Source: Symsagittifera roscoffensis
Taxonomy: Eukaryota > Xenacoelomorpha > Acoela > Convolutidae
Assembly (NCBI RefSeq): GCF_963678635.1
Contig: NW_026970820.1
Coordinates: forward strand, 1-64,000
DNA length: 64,000 bases
Direction of reading: 5' to 3'
Of this stretch, positions 12,395 to 24,542 are shown piece after piece (the stretch's first letter is position 1; each line of letters starts with the position of its first letter). The notes under the pieces were generated by a model. It saw only the letters and a program-made list of their open reading frames with translations, had not been told where the DNA came from and searched no databases. The position numbers and the translations under genes are program-made.

Positions 12395-12725
12395 ATACAT
12401 ACATACATGCATACATACATACATACAAACAAACATACATACATACATACATACATACATACATACATACATACATACATACATACATTTATATACATAC
12501 ATACATATATACATACATACATACATAAATACATACGTATATACAAACATCCATACTTACATACATACAAACATACATACAAACATACATACATACAAAC
12601 ATACATACATACATACATATATACATACATACATATATAAATACATACATTACATGCATATATACATACTTATAAACGTACAAGTTTTGATACTTACCGA
12701 CATAAATACATGCATACATTCAAAC
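12395..12725. repeat. ACAT microsatellite, purest tract
   Basis: Almost uninterrupted (ATAC)n from about 12403 to 12487, then variants with ACAA, ATAT and ACGT. The frames in it are repeat artefacts. Confidence 0.95.
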
Positions 12726-12847
12726 ATATGTATCTCTTCTAGGGGCAAAAGTTAACATATTAATAATCAAACTTTTGTCTTTTCATAAAGTTCCCGCAAT
12801 TTTTGTTTTTAATTTCTCATGGTGCGTTACTTCTTTTCTGGAACATG

Positions 12848-12856
12848 CATATATAC

Positions 12857-12887
<31 letters not shown>

Positions 12888-13012
12888 CATGCATTCATAC
12901 ATACAAACATACATACATACATAAATACATACATACATACATACATACAGACATACATACATACATACATACATAGATACTTGCATACAAACATACATAC
13001 ATACATACATAC
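12848..13012. repeat. ACAT microsatellite, third tract
   Basis: About 165 bp of (ACAT)n with scattered ATGC and AAAC variants, separated from the preceding tract by 120 bp of unique sequence. Confidence 0.95.
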
Positions 13013-13825
13013 ACACCTGTTTACATATGGCTTTTGAGAGTAAAAAAATAGATTTTGCGTTTAATTTCATTTATCCACTAATTTAATTCAATCCACAATC
13101 AATTGAGACTGCAAGTTTTTTTTATCAACATTATTTTATTGCGTTTGTCACATTACGACTTTACGAGGCCAAATTGTGTATTCTGCGAACTATAAGCCAA
13201 TTCCACCCTTTTTGTTTGTTTTTTTTCTTCAATATTTAAAAAAAATATATTTAATGGAAATCTAGACGTTTGAAGATTAGTCTAAGGATTCCACAAACAA
13301 TCAAAAATTGAATTGTGCGCCTATCCAGTGCTCTGTTTAGCCTCGTAAAACCTAATACAATTTTAAAAAAGTGTGAGGAATGATCATCGTCTATTTTTTC
13401 GTCAGGAGCAAAATGGGAATGGGGGATTGGGTTGGGCTGGTTAGGAATTTCTGACGAGAGAAATCATAAAACTAATATTCTTTTTATGATTAATCTTACT
13501 AACAAATAACTTTTCGTATGTAAAATCATTTTGAAAGCCAATTTATCAATTCGTGACTCTAAAGTTGTCTGTAAGAGCAAAACAACACAGGCTGTGATTT
13601 GCTTTTGCCAGAGAACAACTTTTTACCAATTGTTTATTGAGCCTCGAATCACCATTGCAGGGGCTTCTAAATTATTAGAGACTCAAATTCATACAGTTTG
13701 GGGAGAAAAAGACGCCCAAGATAGCAATGGTTCTCAAAAACGATTTAAATTAAAACCAGTTCTTACATAAATGATTATTGGGAGGCACAGTTGGAAGAAA
13801 GTGATTATAGAGCGGCAAATTTGCT
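13013..13825. other. Non-coding AT-rich DNA
   Basis: No recognisable gene. A 79-codon plus-strand frame at 13531-13770 has normal amino-acid variety but no motif I recognise and no supporting splice context, so it is left unannotated. Confidence 0.4.
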
Positions 13826-13914
13826 CGAGGAGGGGGGAGGGGGGGGAATAGGTGGAGCAATACGAGGGGTGGGGTGGGGGGGGGGGGTAATTGAGAAGCA
13901 ATAAGGGGGGAGGT
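13826..13914 (+). repeat. G-run cluster, potential G-quadruplex
   Basis: Successive G tracts of 6, 8, 4, 4, 12 and 6 bases in about 90 bp on the plus strand, in DNA that is otherwise strongly AT-rich. More than four G tracts with short loops meet the usual sequence rule for intramolecular quadruplexes. Confidence 0.8.
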
Positions 13915-14090
13915 AGTTACGAATGATAATAATTAACCTTTTCCAAAACAGAAAAAAAACGAAATTTAAAACAACTTTTTTTTAAATTGTGAACTTGCAT
14001 GTAAAACTAATATATTTCTTACTCACATTGCTAAATATATACAATTTGAGAAAGTCGTGTTCCTGAGCTAATTTGCAGTTTTTGAGGTGA

Positions 14091-14260
14091 CCATGGTAAT
14101 CATGTGGGAGGTCACCTGTCTGCACACACGGATAATCAAGTCAGCCGTACTCTTCATTATTCATCAAAAATCACACCTGTCGGTCCATGAAAAATGAAGA
14201 GATGTTCGGACTGGAAAATCCATACGTGCAGACAGGTGACCTCTGGTATGAGTTCTAAGG
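14091..14260. mobile_element. Foldback element copy 1 (about 170 bp, MITE-like)
   Basis: A perfect 18-bp inverted repeat (GAGGTCACCTGTCTGCAC at 14108-14125, its complement at 14226-14243) extends imperfectly to CCATGG at the left and CTAAGG at the right. It shares length, CCAT-type ends and an ATCATGT motif near the left end with the copies at 14667 and 17709. No coding capacity. Target-site duplication is not clear. Confidence 0.65.
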
Positions 14261-14666
14261 TACCTTCAAAACCTTAAAAATGTCATTATTTCAGGAGTTA
14301 GATTTTCAATCAATAACCCATCATCGGTATCAGACCTGATTGTTAAATTAGTTGGGGTCTATCTATGGTGAATTGCAACGTGACATTCCCCATGATGATA
14401 AGCGGTTGATGTAAAAATCATTACATGAAGTTACATGAAGTCACATGAAGTTAACTTTTCGTTAGCGAAGTTGAAATTGGCGAAGTTTACATTAATATGG
14501 CATAAGTAAAATATTAAAATGGGTTTTTTTTTTAATTATATTGATCAGGTGAAACTGATATTTTGCTTCTGAAAAAATGTAGAAACAACTCATAAACATT
14601 CATTTAAAAAAAAATCAGGTAAATAGTAACTTTTCAAATAAAAGGTTTTTTGACTTTTTAAAGGTA

Positions 14667-14834
14667 CCATATAACTCATTTCCGAACCGAGTCGGACGAT
14701 TGGACGAACAAGATGTCAGACCTTGTGCACAGTTTTGTTGCAAAATCAGACCTATGGATGCAACAAAACTGTACACCAAGTCTGACCTGTTGTTCGTAAG
14801 TTCGTCCAGCTCGGTCCAGATATGATGCATATGG
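14667..14834. mobile_element. Foldback element copy 2 (168 bp)
   Basis: Arms of about 75 bp pair along nearly the whole length, with 13 perfect pairs (CAGTTTTGTTGCA) next to the loop and CCATAT/ATATGG at the ends. Its arms have diverged from copy 1, but length, ends and layout match. Confidence 0.7.
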
Positions 14835-15616
14835 AAGTGTCAAAATTCAATTTTATTGAATATTTAAGAATTTAAAAATTTTGCTTTAAACTGTCATACT
14901 GAACCATTTACGTCCTGAAGGTCTAAATAAAGATTTTAATTAGCCGAAAAAAATTGAGAAATATTTTTCATTAAACTGATTAAATAATTTTAAATAACTG
15001 ACCGGCTGCTCCAATAAATTCTGTTCCACAGAAAGACTGTTTTATTATATGAGGCAGAGGAGGTACTCTGAGAATAAATAGCAAATGAAATAAATCAAAC
15101 TTGTTTCTTTTCCCAATTAATTTGAAAGTCGAAATGACTTGCGAAAAGTGAGCCAATTCAGTGAACAAAATTCAAATAAGGTATGATCAAAGTTACGGCA
15201 CACATTAGTTGATGGTTACAATTGCTTGAACAGATCACGGAATAGCTTGAACAGATTAGCTTGAAAAGAAATTGAGTTAAAATTGACGGCAAATCTTGAT
15301 CCATTTATGAATCACATAGTTTCGATAAGTGAAAGTGACTAGTTGAAAACTTTTTGTTGCAAAGCCAACCTGGAAATCATTTGCAAACGTAACTGTGTGT
15401 TTTTTGGTAATGACCAAATGACGCTGTTTTGCATCAAGTAGTATTCTAAATAAGATGGTACATGTAAATAGGTAGATTAAATGAAATAGTAAAAACGAGG
15501 TAGAGTGAGAACAAAAAACGCTTTACACAGCAAATGATCTCGTTTTAAAACAAGTTGAATCCACTTCATTTGAAGTTTTTCATAAAATTAGCTACTTCGT
15601 TCAGTCGAATATTTTT
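14835..15616. other. Non-coding AT-rich DNA
   Basis: Contains only a small direct repeat of AGCTTGAACAGAT near 15220-15265. No gene or RNA recognised. Confidence 0.5.
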
Positions 15617-16195
15617 GATTATATATGTATGTTTGATTATTTATTTATGTTTGAATGTATATGTATGTTTGAATATAAATGTGTGTTTGAATATATATGT
15701 ATGTTTGAATAAATATGTATGTTTGAATTTAAATGTATGTTTGAATATATATGTATGTTTGAATATATATGTATGTTTGAATATATATGTATGTTTGAAT
15801 ATATATGTATGTTTGAATTTATATGTATGTTTGAATATATATATGTATGTTTGAATATATATGTATGTTTGAATATATCTGTATCTTTGAATATATATGT
15901 ATGTTTGAATATATATGTATGTTTGAATATATATGTATGTTTGAATATATATGTATGTTTGAATTTAAATGTATGTTTGAATATATATGTATGTTTGAAT
16001 ATATATGTATGTTTGAATATATATGTATCTTTGAATATATATATGTATGTTTGAATTTATATGTATGTTTGAATATATATGTATGTTTGAATCTATATGT
16101 ATGTTTGATTATATATGTATGTTTGAATAAACATGTATGTTTGAATATATATGTATGTTTGAATAAATATGTATGTTTGATTATATATGTATGGA
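15617..16195. repeat. 18-bp minisatellite, about 32 copies
   Basis: Unit ATGTTTGAATATATATGT with scattered TTTA, AAAT and ATCT variants. Because 18 is divisible by three, plus-strand frames stay open and read as hexapeptide repeats (MFEYIC or YVCLNI). Nothing indicates they are translated. Confidence 0.95.
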
Positions 16196-16432
16196 TTTTA
16201 ATATGTATATACTTTTATATGTATGTATTTCTATATGAATGTATTTTTATATGTATGTATTTCTATATGAATGTATTTTTATATGTATGTATTTTTATAT
16301 GTATGTGTTTTATATGTATGGATGAATGTATGTATGTACGTATGTATGTATGCATGTATGTATGTATGTATGTATTTATGTATGTATGTATGTATGTTTG
16401 TACGTATGTAACAATGTATGTAATTATGCATG
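16196..16432. repeat. TATG/TATTT microsatellite
   Basis: Begins as repeats of TTTTATATGTATGTA and ends as pure (TATG)n. It adjoins the 18-bp minisatellite and is the complement-strand form of the ACAT tracts at 11.5-13 kb. Confidence 0.9.
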
Positions 16433-17708
16433 CGATCCAATAAAAGAATTTATGAAGGCACTCAAGCAAAAAAAAATTCAAGCTAGAATCGGATAGCAAA
16501 AAGTATAAATTTTGTTTGGACGCCATTCAAACCGCGAAACTTTCAAATATTTGAGTTTGTTTCATAGATCGATTCTTTTTTGAAAAACTCTGTTTTCCTA
16601 TGCCAGATAATCAATCAATTGGAAAACCTCAAAGTAGTGAATACAAGTTTTCCTAAGGAAGCTATTCAAAAACTGATTTTCGAAATATTCACTGTTGTTC
16701 CCTAATAAAATCGTTTCTATCAAAAACTAAAATTTTCTAATTAAAGCTATCCCAGCTAAGAAACATACTATCGGAACGGAGTTTTTTGAAGTAATAATTT
16801 ACAAAAAAAATCCGAATTTCGATTGATGATATGTATTACTGACAAAGTCACAAGTTTGGTCAAACGTAAGTTATCAAGGAATTTTGTCTAACTTATTTTG
16901 TTAAACGCAATATCCAGGCAAGTCTGAAAATATGCTGCAATCAACCTTTGCAAGAAAAATAACATTGCTATTTTAAAACAGACACACAACAAAAGTTCTT
17001 GACTGATCAACGTTTGTCTTAATTTTTTTATAGTCGCCCACATGATAATTAACATTTATAATTTGAAGTATGAGTTTGAAACCAAAAATATTCATAACGT
17101 AATTTCCTCATAATTAATCATAATAAATATAATTCACTAAACGGCAAACACAGTCACCAAAATGTAAGCCATCAACACCAAGACTGTTAATCGAGATATT
17201 AGAAATTGCTATTGCATGATATACTCGAAATTCTCTGGGAGAAGTATACACGAAACAAAACAATCATCTTGGTATTCCAGATTTTGAGGCTCTACCAGTT
17301 TAGTATTTGACCAATGATTAAGTCTCAGCTGTTATTTTGACCTGTTATTCTATATTGTTTGTTCCTTTTCAATTAAAGGGAACGGTGAATGGGTTAATTA
17401 TGTTTCATGATATTCGAAGTTGTTAATCCAATCTTCACTGGATTGGTGACTAAGTAAATTATCTTGAAAGAATTAACCAATCAAATCCCTCAAAAGTGCT
17501 TGGCACCAGTGCCAATCCGATTCAAACAAAAATCACTATCATAACCAAAACTGCACTGAGCCCAGTTAAAAAAAAACCGTTTTTTTTCCTTTTTTTTATT
17601 TCACCTCGGCATTGTAAAAAAATATCAATTGATGCTGTTAAACTAGTTTAATATTTTGAGTTATCTGCTAACTTTTCCCCCTGCGACTTTTTTCGTAATC
17701 TGAGTGCA
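16433..17708. other. Non-coding AT-rich DNA
   Basis: No gene recognised. Two small hairpins: CCAATC/GATTGG at 17428-17446 and TTGGCAC/GTGCCAA at 17500-17515. Their significance is unknown. Confidence 0.5.
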
Positions 17709-17878
17709 CCATAGGAATCATGTCTGAGATGATTCGGCTGAACGGTTTGATTTCGGGCTCAGACGGCATGTGCGATTTTGATGCGGAATCAGACCGAACA
17801 TCGCACCAAAGTCGCACATGCCGTCGGATCTGGAAATCAAACCACTCAGTCGAATCGGCCCTGACACATGTTCTATGG
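17709..17878. mobile_element. Foldback element copy 3 (170 bp)
   Basis: Long imperfect hairpin with ends CCATAG/CTATGG and paired inner blocks GGTTTGATTT and CGGCATGTGCGA. Same length and end motif as the copies at 14091 and 14667, and the left arm shares CATAGGAATCATGTCTGAG-like sequence with copy 1. Confidence 0.7.
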
Positions 17879-20017
17879 AGTAGTCAGATGTTGAAAAATG
17901 TCAATACTTGAGAAGTTACTCATTTCTTATCTTCCTTTTCTGTAGTTTGGTTTAACCAATTATTAAGATACTCACGAATGTCTGTGTTTTTCAGTTTCCA
18001 GTTTGAAAGTGAACAAATAAATAATTCAAACTGATTTTTTCTTGACTTTGAATAACGAAGACTGTGAAAAAGTGAAAACGAAACGCTGTTCATGCTGGCT
18101 GTATAGCTGTTCATTTCGCTGTTCAGATAGCTCTTCAATTCGCTGTTCGGCTATTATGCATTGGCTTCACGATTGGTTTCAAGAGCGATTGGTTCCACGA
18201 ATTGTGTTTTACAGTGAAATGAGTTCGGAATGAAAAAGAGAACGCTAAGGACGCTCGGCAAAGAAGGGGGAAGAAGCGTGACTGTTCTTTTTTGGTTAGA
18301 AGTACTGGTTGGAGGGCTCTACGGGTGAAATCGCTCTCGGTAAATGGAGTGTGGATTTGCAGGGGGCGAAATACGATACGCTTATGCAGAGGAGGAGTGC
18401 TAATGTGTGTGGCTATCAAGTAAGTGCCTTGCCCTGAATCGTAGCTGCCAAATTTTTCAAAAGGGTTCCCCCTTCGGTATAATTTTATATCCAATTTGGC
18501 TGACCAACATCAAAAATCTTGTAAGAACGCCTAAATTTTATTGGGGATAGCGCGCGCCAAAAAGACGCGTTTTTTTGTTCACAGTTTTTCAAAAAGTGCC
18601 CTAAAACGCCTTTTTGGCCAGTTTTTTGTACAAAAATTTGCCTGCGGCGCAGATAATTGTCAAAAAAACGGTCATTATTGTAGTAATTTCGGAAAGGTGG
18701 GAAACTCAAAATGATTGATCGGAAAAAAAGGTCAAGAAAAGTGTTATTTAAAAAAAACCGCCTCCCTAGAAAAATGTCTGCACACGTCACTCGTCATCAG
18801 GTCCTGTCTTTGGGGAAGAAGTAAAAGATACGAATTCACAAAAGATCATATAATTTTAGAAACAAAAATTTTTTAATGAAACTTTTCATATGTGTTGTAA
18901 ACAATTTTTTTAAGCAGTTTGAATAATCAGCAAAAGAACATTGACTTCAATTGTTCTATTCGACCTCGTTTAACATAATTGTACTGTTTTATGAACCACT
19001 ATAAAAGGAAAGTACCATCATTTTCGAATTGGACTAAAATTTTTGATAAAATTTACTGAATTTGTTCTAGAAATGGTTGCACAGTGAACTAAGTTAGATC
19101 AATAAATTTCAATGGGAAACTGCAGGTTAAATGCAACTTATGTTGAAGAAAGTCGAAGAAAGTCTTTGCGAGACTCCTTCATTTTTTTTTGAGGGAGAAT
19201 GAGGGGACGGAGAAAAGAGGGTGAGAGGATGGCTTGAGATTGGAATGCGACCAATCATTAAATGAGAGAAAACAAAGGATTTAGAGATTGTCTTGTGCGA
19301 AACACTATCAACATAAACAAGAACTGAATGTCTTGCACAAAGTCAGTGCATAAACGCCGAAATCGGAATTGAGGACATTTATGCACGAGCGGACCAAGGT
19401 GAAAAAAAAGCGTTAAGAAAATAAGTGAGACTCAGTAATTAAACTTCATGTAGTAGGTGAACGATTTGAAGTCGGTTTAAATAGAACAAACTTACTCAGA
19501 AAAGTGGTATCAGTAGATATGCAATGTATGAGCACATATCGTTTGAAGACCATGGGATAACAATAGGGCACAAATTTGAGAATTTCGTTCAATTAACCTT
19601 CGGTGCAACTCATTCTTCTCGGTCTATTTAACTAATTATACTTTGCAACATATTCGAATCAGTAATAGATGCAAGGCAATGTTCAAAACCAATTTGAATC
19701 ACATTCGGAACACCCGGCTGCTTCGTATTTAGCGCTTAATGTTACAACCAATGCAAGAAAACCTGTTTGTGAGGGACGTTTTTTCGGTTTAAAGAATTAA
19801 TGTCTTAGAGAACATATAAAATTACATGAAAAGCGCAACTCTCTAACATAGTTTTTTCATTGGTGGGTTGATACTGCTCAATGGATCAACATATGGAATG
19901 TAATCAACAAATAAGTTCATATATACATCAACACAGTTGAATAAAATGTGAAATATGAAGACGTGTAATGTATTTATTAAATTATCAGATAGAATAGCAA
20001 ATAGTTCACAATTTTTA
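17879..20017. other. Unique DNA left of the module array
   Basis: No gene recognised. Contains repeats of CGCTGTTC at 18087-18150 and a short inverted repeat GTGCATAAA/TTTATGCAC near 19348-19386. The frame at 18135-18494 is Arg/Phe-rich without a motif. Confidence 0.5.
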
Positions 20018-21274
20018 ATTTATAGCTGAATTGGACTTGGAATTTGTCCCAAAAAGGTTAAGTTTGTCTCAAATTGATTAGAAGCAAAAGAAAAAAAAAC
20101 ATTTTTTTTTTATTTGGAAAAAAAAAGTTGAGTCAGAAACATGAAAAAACCCTTTTTTCAAAAGTCATAAAAAGTAGCTCCAATTGGCTCAAATCACTAG
20201 GCTACAATATATGAACCTGTTCAGAATAGTTTTCATGACCAAAGCCGTAAAATTTCAATATTTAGAGAAAAGGCAAAAAAAAACAACTTTTTGGTTAACT
20301 CAAAAAGGTAGATAAATCGGGTAAAGTCGTCTTCAAACCTATAGGATTGAAAAGTGATCTAAATAGGGTATATATGTAGTGTCCTTGTTAGGTTGCATAC
20401 AAAAAACTAGAACAGTTTTGTTGGCCACTTCCGAAATTAAGACTTTATTTCGAAATTTGGCCATTTTTATTTGTAGTAAAATAGTAGTAAAAAAAATAGC
20501 CGATAGTAAAATTTTTAGCCGAGAAAAAAAATTGTAAAAACCATAATTTTTATCCAATTTTGACGTTTAAATACTCTATACCTACTAAAATGTCTATGGC
20601 AAGCTCAAATAAGCCATCAAAATTAATTTTTTCTCACTTTTTAAAATTTTTGTTTTTTTGATATACAATGTTGAGTCAGAAACGTGAAAAATCAATTTTT
20701 TTCAAAAAGTCAAAATAAAGTGTTCCAATCAATTTGTTTCACTAAAACACACTTTATGAACCTGTTCAGAATGGTTTTTTGGGTTGAAGTCGAAAATTCA
20801 CCTATTTTGAGAAAAGTGGAAAAAACACCTTTTTAGTTACAAAAAAACCATCATTTTTGTTGCAGTTTTTGAAAAAACTCAAATTTTTGAGAAGAAAATT
20901 TTTTCTCAAACTTTTATATTTGGGCTCCCCAAACAGTCTACTTTCATCCATTCCTTGTCAATATACCCCATTTTTTGAACCAAAACAGAGTTAATAGGTG
21001 ATTTTTATCGAAAAACGTGTTTTTTACCATTTTTGCCCCCCATTTCCCTCTATAAGTCAACACATAACAAAATTTTGGCAAAACGGGGCAAAAGTGTATC
21101 CTTAGAATTTCAATACGGGGCTGCATGCAAAAAATTAGGGAATTCTGACCTCCAGTTTTCGAGAACACGACTTATTCTGCACGAAAGGTAATATAGGTAA
21201 ATGTTCTTTCGAACCGACGGGGCCCCTTCCCCTGTCTCTACTGAACGCCAAAGCCGGACGCGGCGGCCACCTAG
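20018..21274 (+). repeat. Array module 0: left-truncated A1
   Basis: Begins in mid-body at the block containing TAGCTGAATTGGACTTGG. The head hairpin and 38-nt palindrome are missing. Tail hairpin at 21216-21236 with arms GACGGGG and CCCCTGTC. This marks the left limit of the array. Confidence 0.85.
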
Positions 21275-22904
21275 TTGTCACTGTGGCCCCGCTGTATTCT
21301 TGACATTTGAGGAGAAGGTTCCGCGGGGGGCGGAGCAGGGGAACGCTTAACGCACTCGCAAAAGGAGCACCCTTCGGGTGCTCTTTTTTGCTCGAAAGTT
21401 TTCTGAAACGGTATCTGATGAACTTTGTCAGGTGTCACAAAAGCAACAACACAAAACGTTCTGTATGTGATTAGAAAAGGTCAAAAAAAATTTCTCATAC
21501 TTTCAATGACTGAATCTACACCTGATCAGTCTCTAGAGAACTCTAAACCAAAGTAACTTTTGTTTTTTAGTGATTCATGAAGAGGACCGTTCCAACGAAA
21601 ACAAGTTTTCGGAAACAGTCCTCAGATTTTTTTTCGAGCCCATTGTCAAGTACGTGAACTTTCAATTGTGAATTATAGCTGAATTGGACTTGGAATTTGT
21701 CCCAAAAAGGTTAAGTTTGTCTCAAATTGATTAGAAGCAAAAGAAAAAAAAACATTGTTTTTTTATTTGGAAAAAAAAAGTTGAGTCAAAAACGTGAAAA
21801 AATCCTTTTATCAAAAGTCATAAAAAGTAACTCCAATTTTCTTAAAGCACAAGGCTACAATATAAGAACCTGTTTAGGAGGTTTCCATGACCAAAGCCGT
21901 AAAATTTCCATATTTAGAGAAAAGGCAAAAAAAAACAACTTTTTGGTTAACTCAAAAAAGTAGATAAATCGGGTAAAGTCGTCTTCAAACCTGTAGGATC
22001 GAACGTGATCTAAATAGGGTACATATGTAGTGTCCTTGTTAGGTCGCATGCAAAAAACTAGAACAGTTTTGTTGGCCACTTCCGAAATTAAGACTTTTTT
22101 TTCGAAATTTGGCCATTTTTATTTGTAGTAAAATAGTAGTAAAATAGCCGAGAAAAAAAACTGTAAAAACCAAAATTTTTATCCAATTTTGACGTTTAAA
22201 TACTAAAATACCTATTAAAATGTCTATGGCAAGCTCAAATAAGCCATCAAAATTCATTTTTTCTCACTTTTTAAAATTTTTGTTTTTTTGATGTACAATG
22301 TTGAGTCAGAAACGTGAAAAATCAATTTTTTTCAAAAAGTCAAAATAAAGTGTTCCAATCAATTTGTTTCACTAAAACACACTTTATGAACCTGTTCAGA
22401 ATGGCTTTTTGGGTTAAAGCCGAAAATTCACCCATTTTGAGAAAAGTGGAAAAAACACCTTTTTAGTTAAAAAAAAACCATCATTTTTGTTGCAGTTTTT
22501 GAAAAAAATCAAATTTTTGAGAAAAAAAATTTTTCTCAAACTTTTATATTTAGGCTCCCCAAACAGTCTTCTTTCATCCATTCCTTGTCAATATACCCCA
22601 TTTTTTGAACCAAAACAGAGTTAATATGTAATTTTTATCAAAAATCGTGTTTTTTACCATTTTTGCCCCCCATTTCCCTCTATAAGTCAACACATAACAA
22701 AATTTTGGCAAAACGGGGCAAAAGTGTATCCTTAGAATTTCAATACGGGGCCGCATGCAAAAAATTAGGGAATTCTGACCTCCAGTTTTCGAGAACACGA
22801 CTTATTCTGCACGAAAGGTAATATAGGTAAATGTTCTTTCGAACCGACGGGGCCCCTTCCCCTGTCTCTACTGAACGCCAAAGCCGGACGCGGCGGCCAC
22901 CTAG
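21275..22904 (+). repeat. Array module 1: A1, 1630 bp
   Basis: Head begins TTGTCACTGTGGCCCCGCT. Head hairpin 21358-21391 (GAGCACCC, loop TTC, GGGTGCTC, with an outer GCAAAA/TTTTGC stem). Palindrome 21584-21621. Tail hairpin 22846-22866 (GACGGGG/CCCCTGTC). The body contains two diverged copies of a segment of about 560 bp, each with the motif GAACCTGTT(C/T)AG. Confidence 0.9.
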
Positions 22905-24542
22905 ACAGGTCAGTGACCTGCGGTGCATGGGTGTTATGGGCTTGATTCGTCAGCATTGGCCTGGGGGCCATTAGCTTCAAGACATGTGGCACTCGCAGAA
23001 AAAGAGCACCCGAAGGGTGCTCTTTTTCTGCTCGAATGTCTTGTGAAACGGTATCTGATGAACTTTGTAGGGTGTCACAAAAGCAACATGACAAAACGTT
23101 CTGTATCTGATCATTAAAGGTCAAAAAAGATTTATGGCACTTTCAATGACTGAAGCTACACCTGATCAGTCTCTAGAGAACTCTAAAACAAAGTAACTTA
23201 TATTTTTCAGTGACTCAGGAAGAGGACTGTTTCAACGAAAACAAGTTTTCGGAAACAGTCCTAATATTTTTCTTGGAGCTTATTTTCAAGTACGTGGGCT
23301 TTCAATTGTAACTAATAGCTGAATTAGACTTGGAATTTGTCCCAAAAAAGTTAAGTTTGTCTCAAATTGATTAGAAGCAATAGAAAAAAAACTTTTTTTT
23401 TTATTTGATAAAAATACTTGAGTCCGAAACGTGAAAAATCCCTTTTTTTCAAAAAGTCATAAGAAGTAGTTCAGTTTGCATTAAATTACCAAACTACAAT
23501 ATATGAACCTGTTCAGATTGGTTTTCATGAACAAAGCCTTAAAATTTCCATATTTAGAGAAAAGGCAAAAAAACACCTTTTTGGTTAACTGAAAAAGGTA
23601 GATAAATCGGATAAAGTCGTCTTCAAACCTATAGGACCGAAAAATTATCTAATTGAGGTATATATGTAGTGTCCCTTGTAAGGTCACATGCAAAAAGGTG
23701 AAACAATTGGGGTGGCCACTTCAGAAAACAAGACTTTTTTTTCGGACTTTGGCCATTTTTATTTGTAGTAAAGTAGTAGTAAGTTACCAGAGAAAAAAAA
23801 GTTGTAAAAACCAAAATTTTTATCCAATTTTGACAATTAAATACTCTATATCTACTAAAATGTCTATGGCAAGCTCAAATATGCCATCAAAACTCATTTT
23901 TTCTCGCTTTTTAAAATTTTTGTTTTTTTGATATAAAATGTTGAGTCAGAAACATGAAAAATCAGTTTTTTTCAAAAAGTCAAAAAAAGTTGTTCCAATC
24001 AATTTGATTCACTAAAACACACTTTCTCAGCCTGTTCAGAATGGTTTTCATGTTTAAAGCTGAAACTTTACACATTTTGAGAAAAGTGGAAAAAATAACT
24101 TTTTAGTTACAAAAAAACCATCATTTTTGTTGCAGTTTTTGAAAAAACTCAAATTTTTAAGAAAAACAAATTTTCCCAAACCTACATAATTGGGCTTCTA
24201 AAACAGTCTACTTTCATCCATTTTCCATCAAATTACCCCAATTTGTTAACCAAAATAGAGTTACTGAGCCATTTTTAACAAAAAACATGGTTTTTCCCTG
24301 TTTTTCCCAATTTTTCCCACTATAAGTCAACGCATAACAAAATTTTGGGAAAACGGAGCAAAAGTGTATCCTTAGAATTGCATTTCAGGCCCGCATGCCA
24401 ATTTTTATCGAATTCTATCCCGACAATTTTGAGATCAGCACTTTTTCCGAGCAAATAGTCATACCGTTATAATTCTTTGGCCGTTCGGGGCCCCTACCCC
24501 AAACTCACTAAACAAAGACGCCGAAGGCGGACGGCCACCTAG
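22905..24542 (+). repeat. Array module 2: A2, 1638 bp
   Basis: Head begins ACAGGTCAGTGACCTGCGG and holds a TGGCC/GGCCA hairpin. Head hairpin 22995-23031 is a perfect 17-bp stem with loop GAA. Palindrome 23224-23261. Tail hairpin 24484-24502 (TTCGGGG/CCCCAA). Confidence 0.9.

Noticed and set aside
11458-13070. Many Tyr/Cys/Met/Val-rich and Thr/His/Ile-rich open frames on both strands
   Set aside because: They are translations of ACAT/TATG repeats, present on both strands and in several frames at once; no unique protein sequence.
13531-13770. 79-codon plus-strand frame
   Set aside because: Composition is not repetitive, but no family motif, splice context or neighbour supports it.
15555-16443. 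Frames of 99 to 198 codons reading as hexapeptide repeats
   Set aside because: By-product of an 18-bp tandem unit; three overlapping frames are equally open and no start or splice context supports them.
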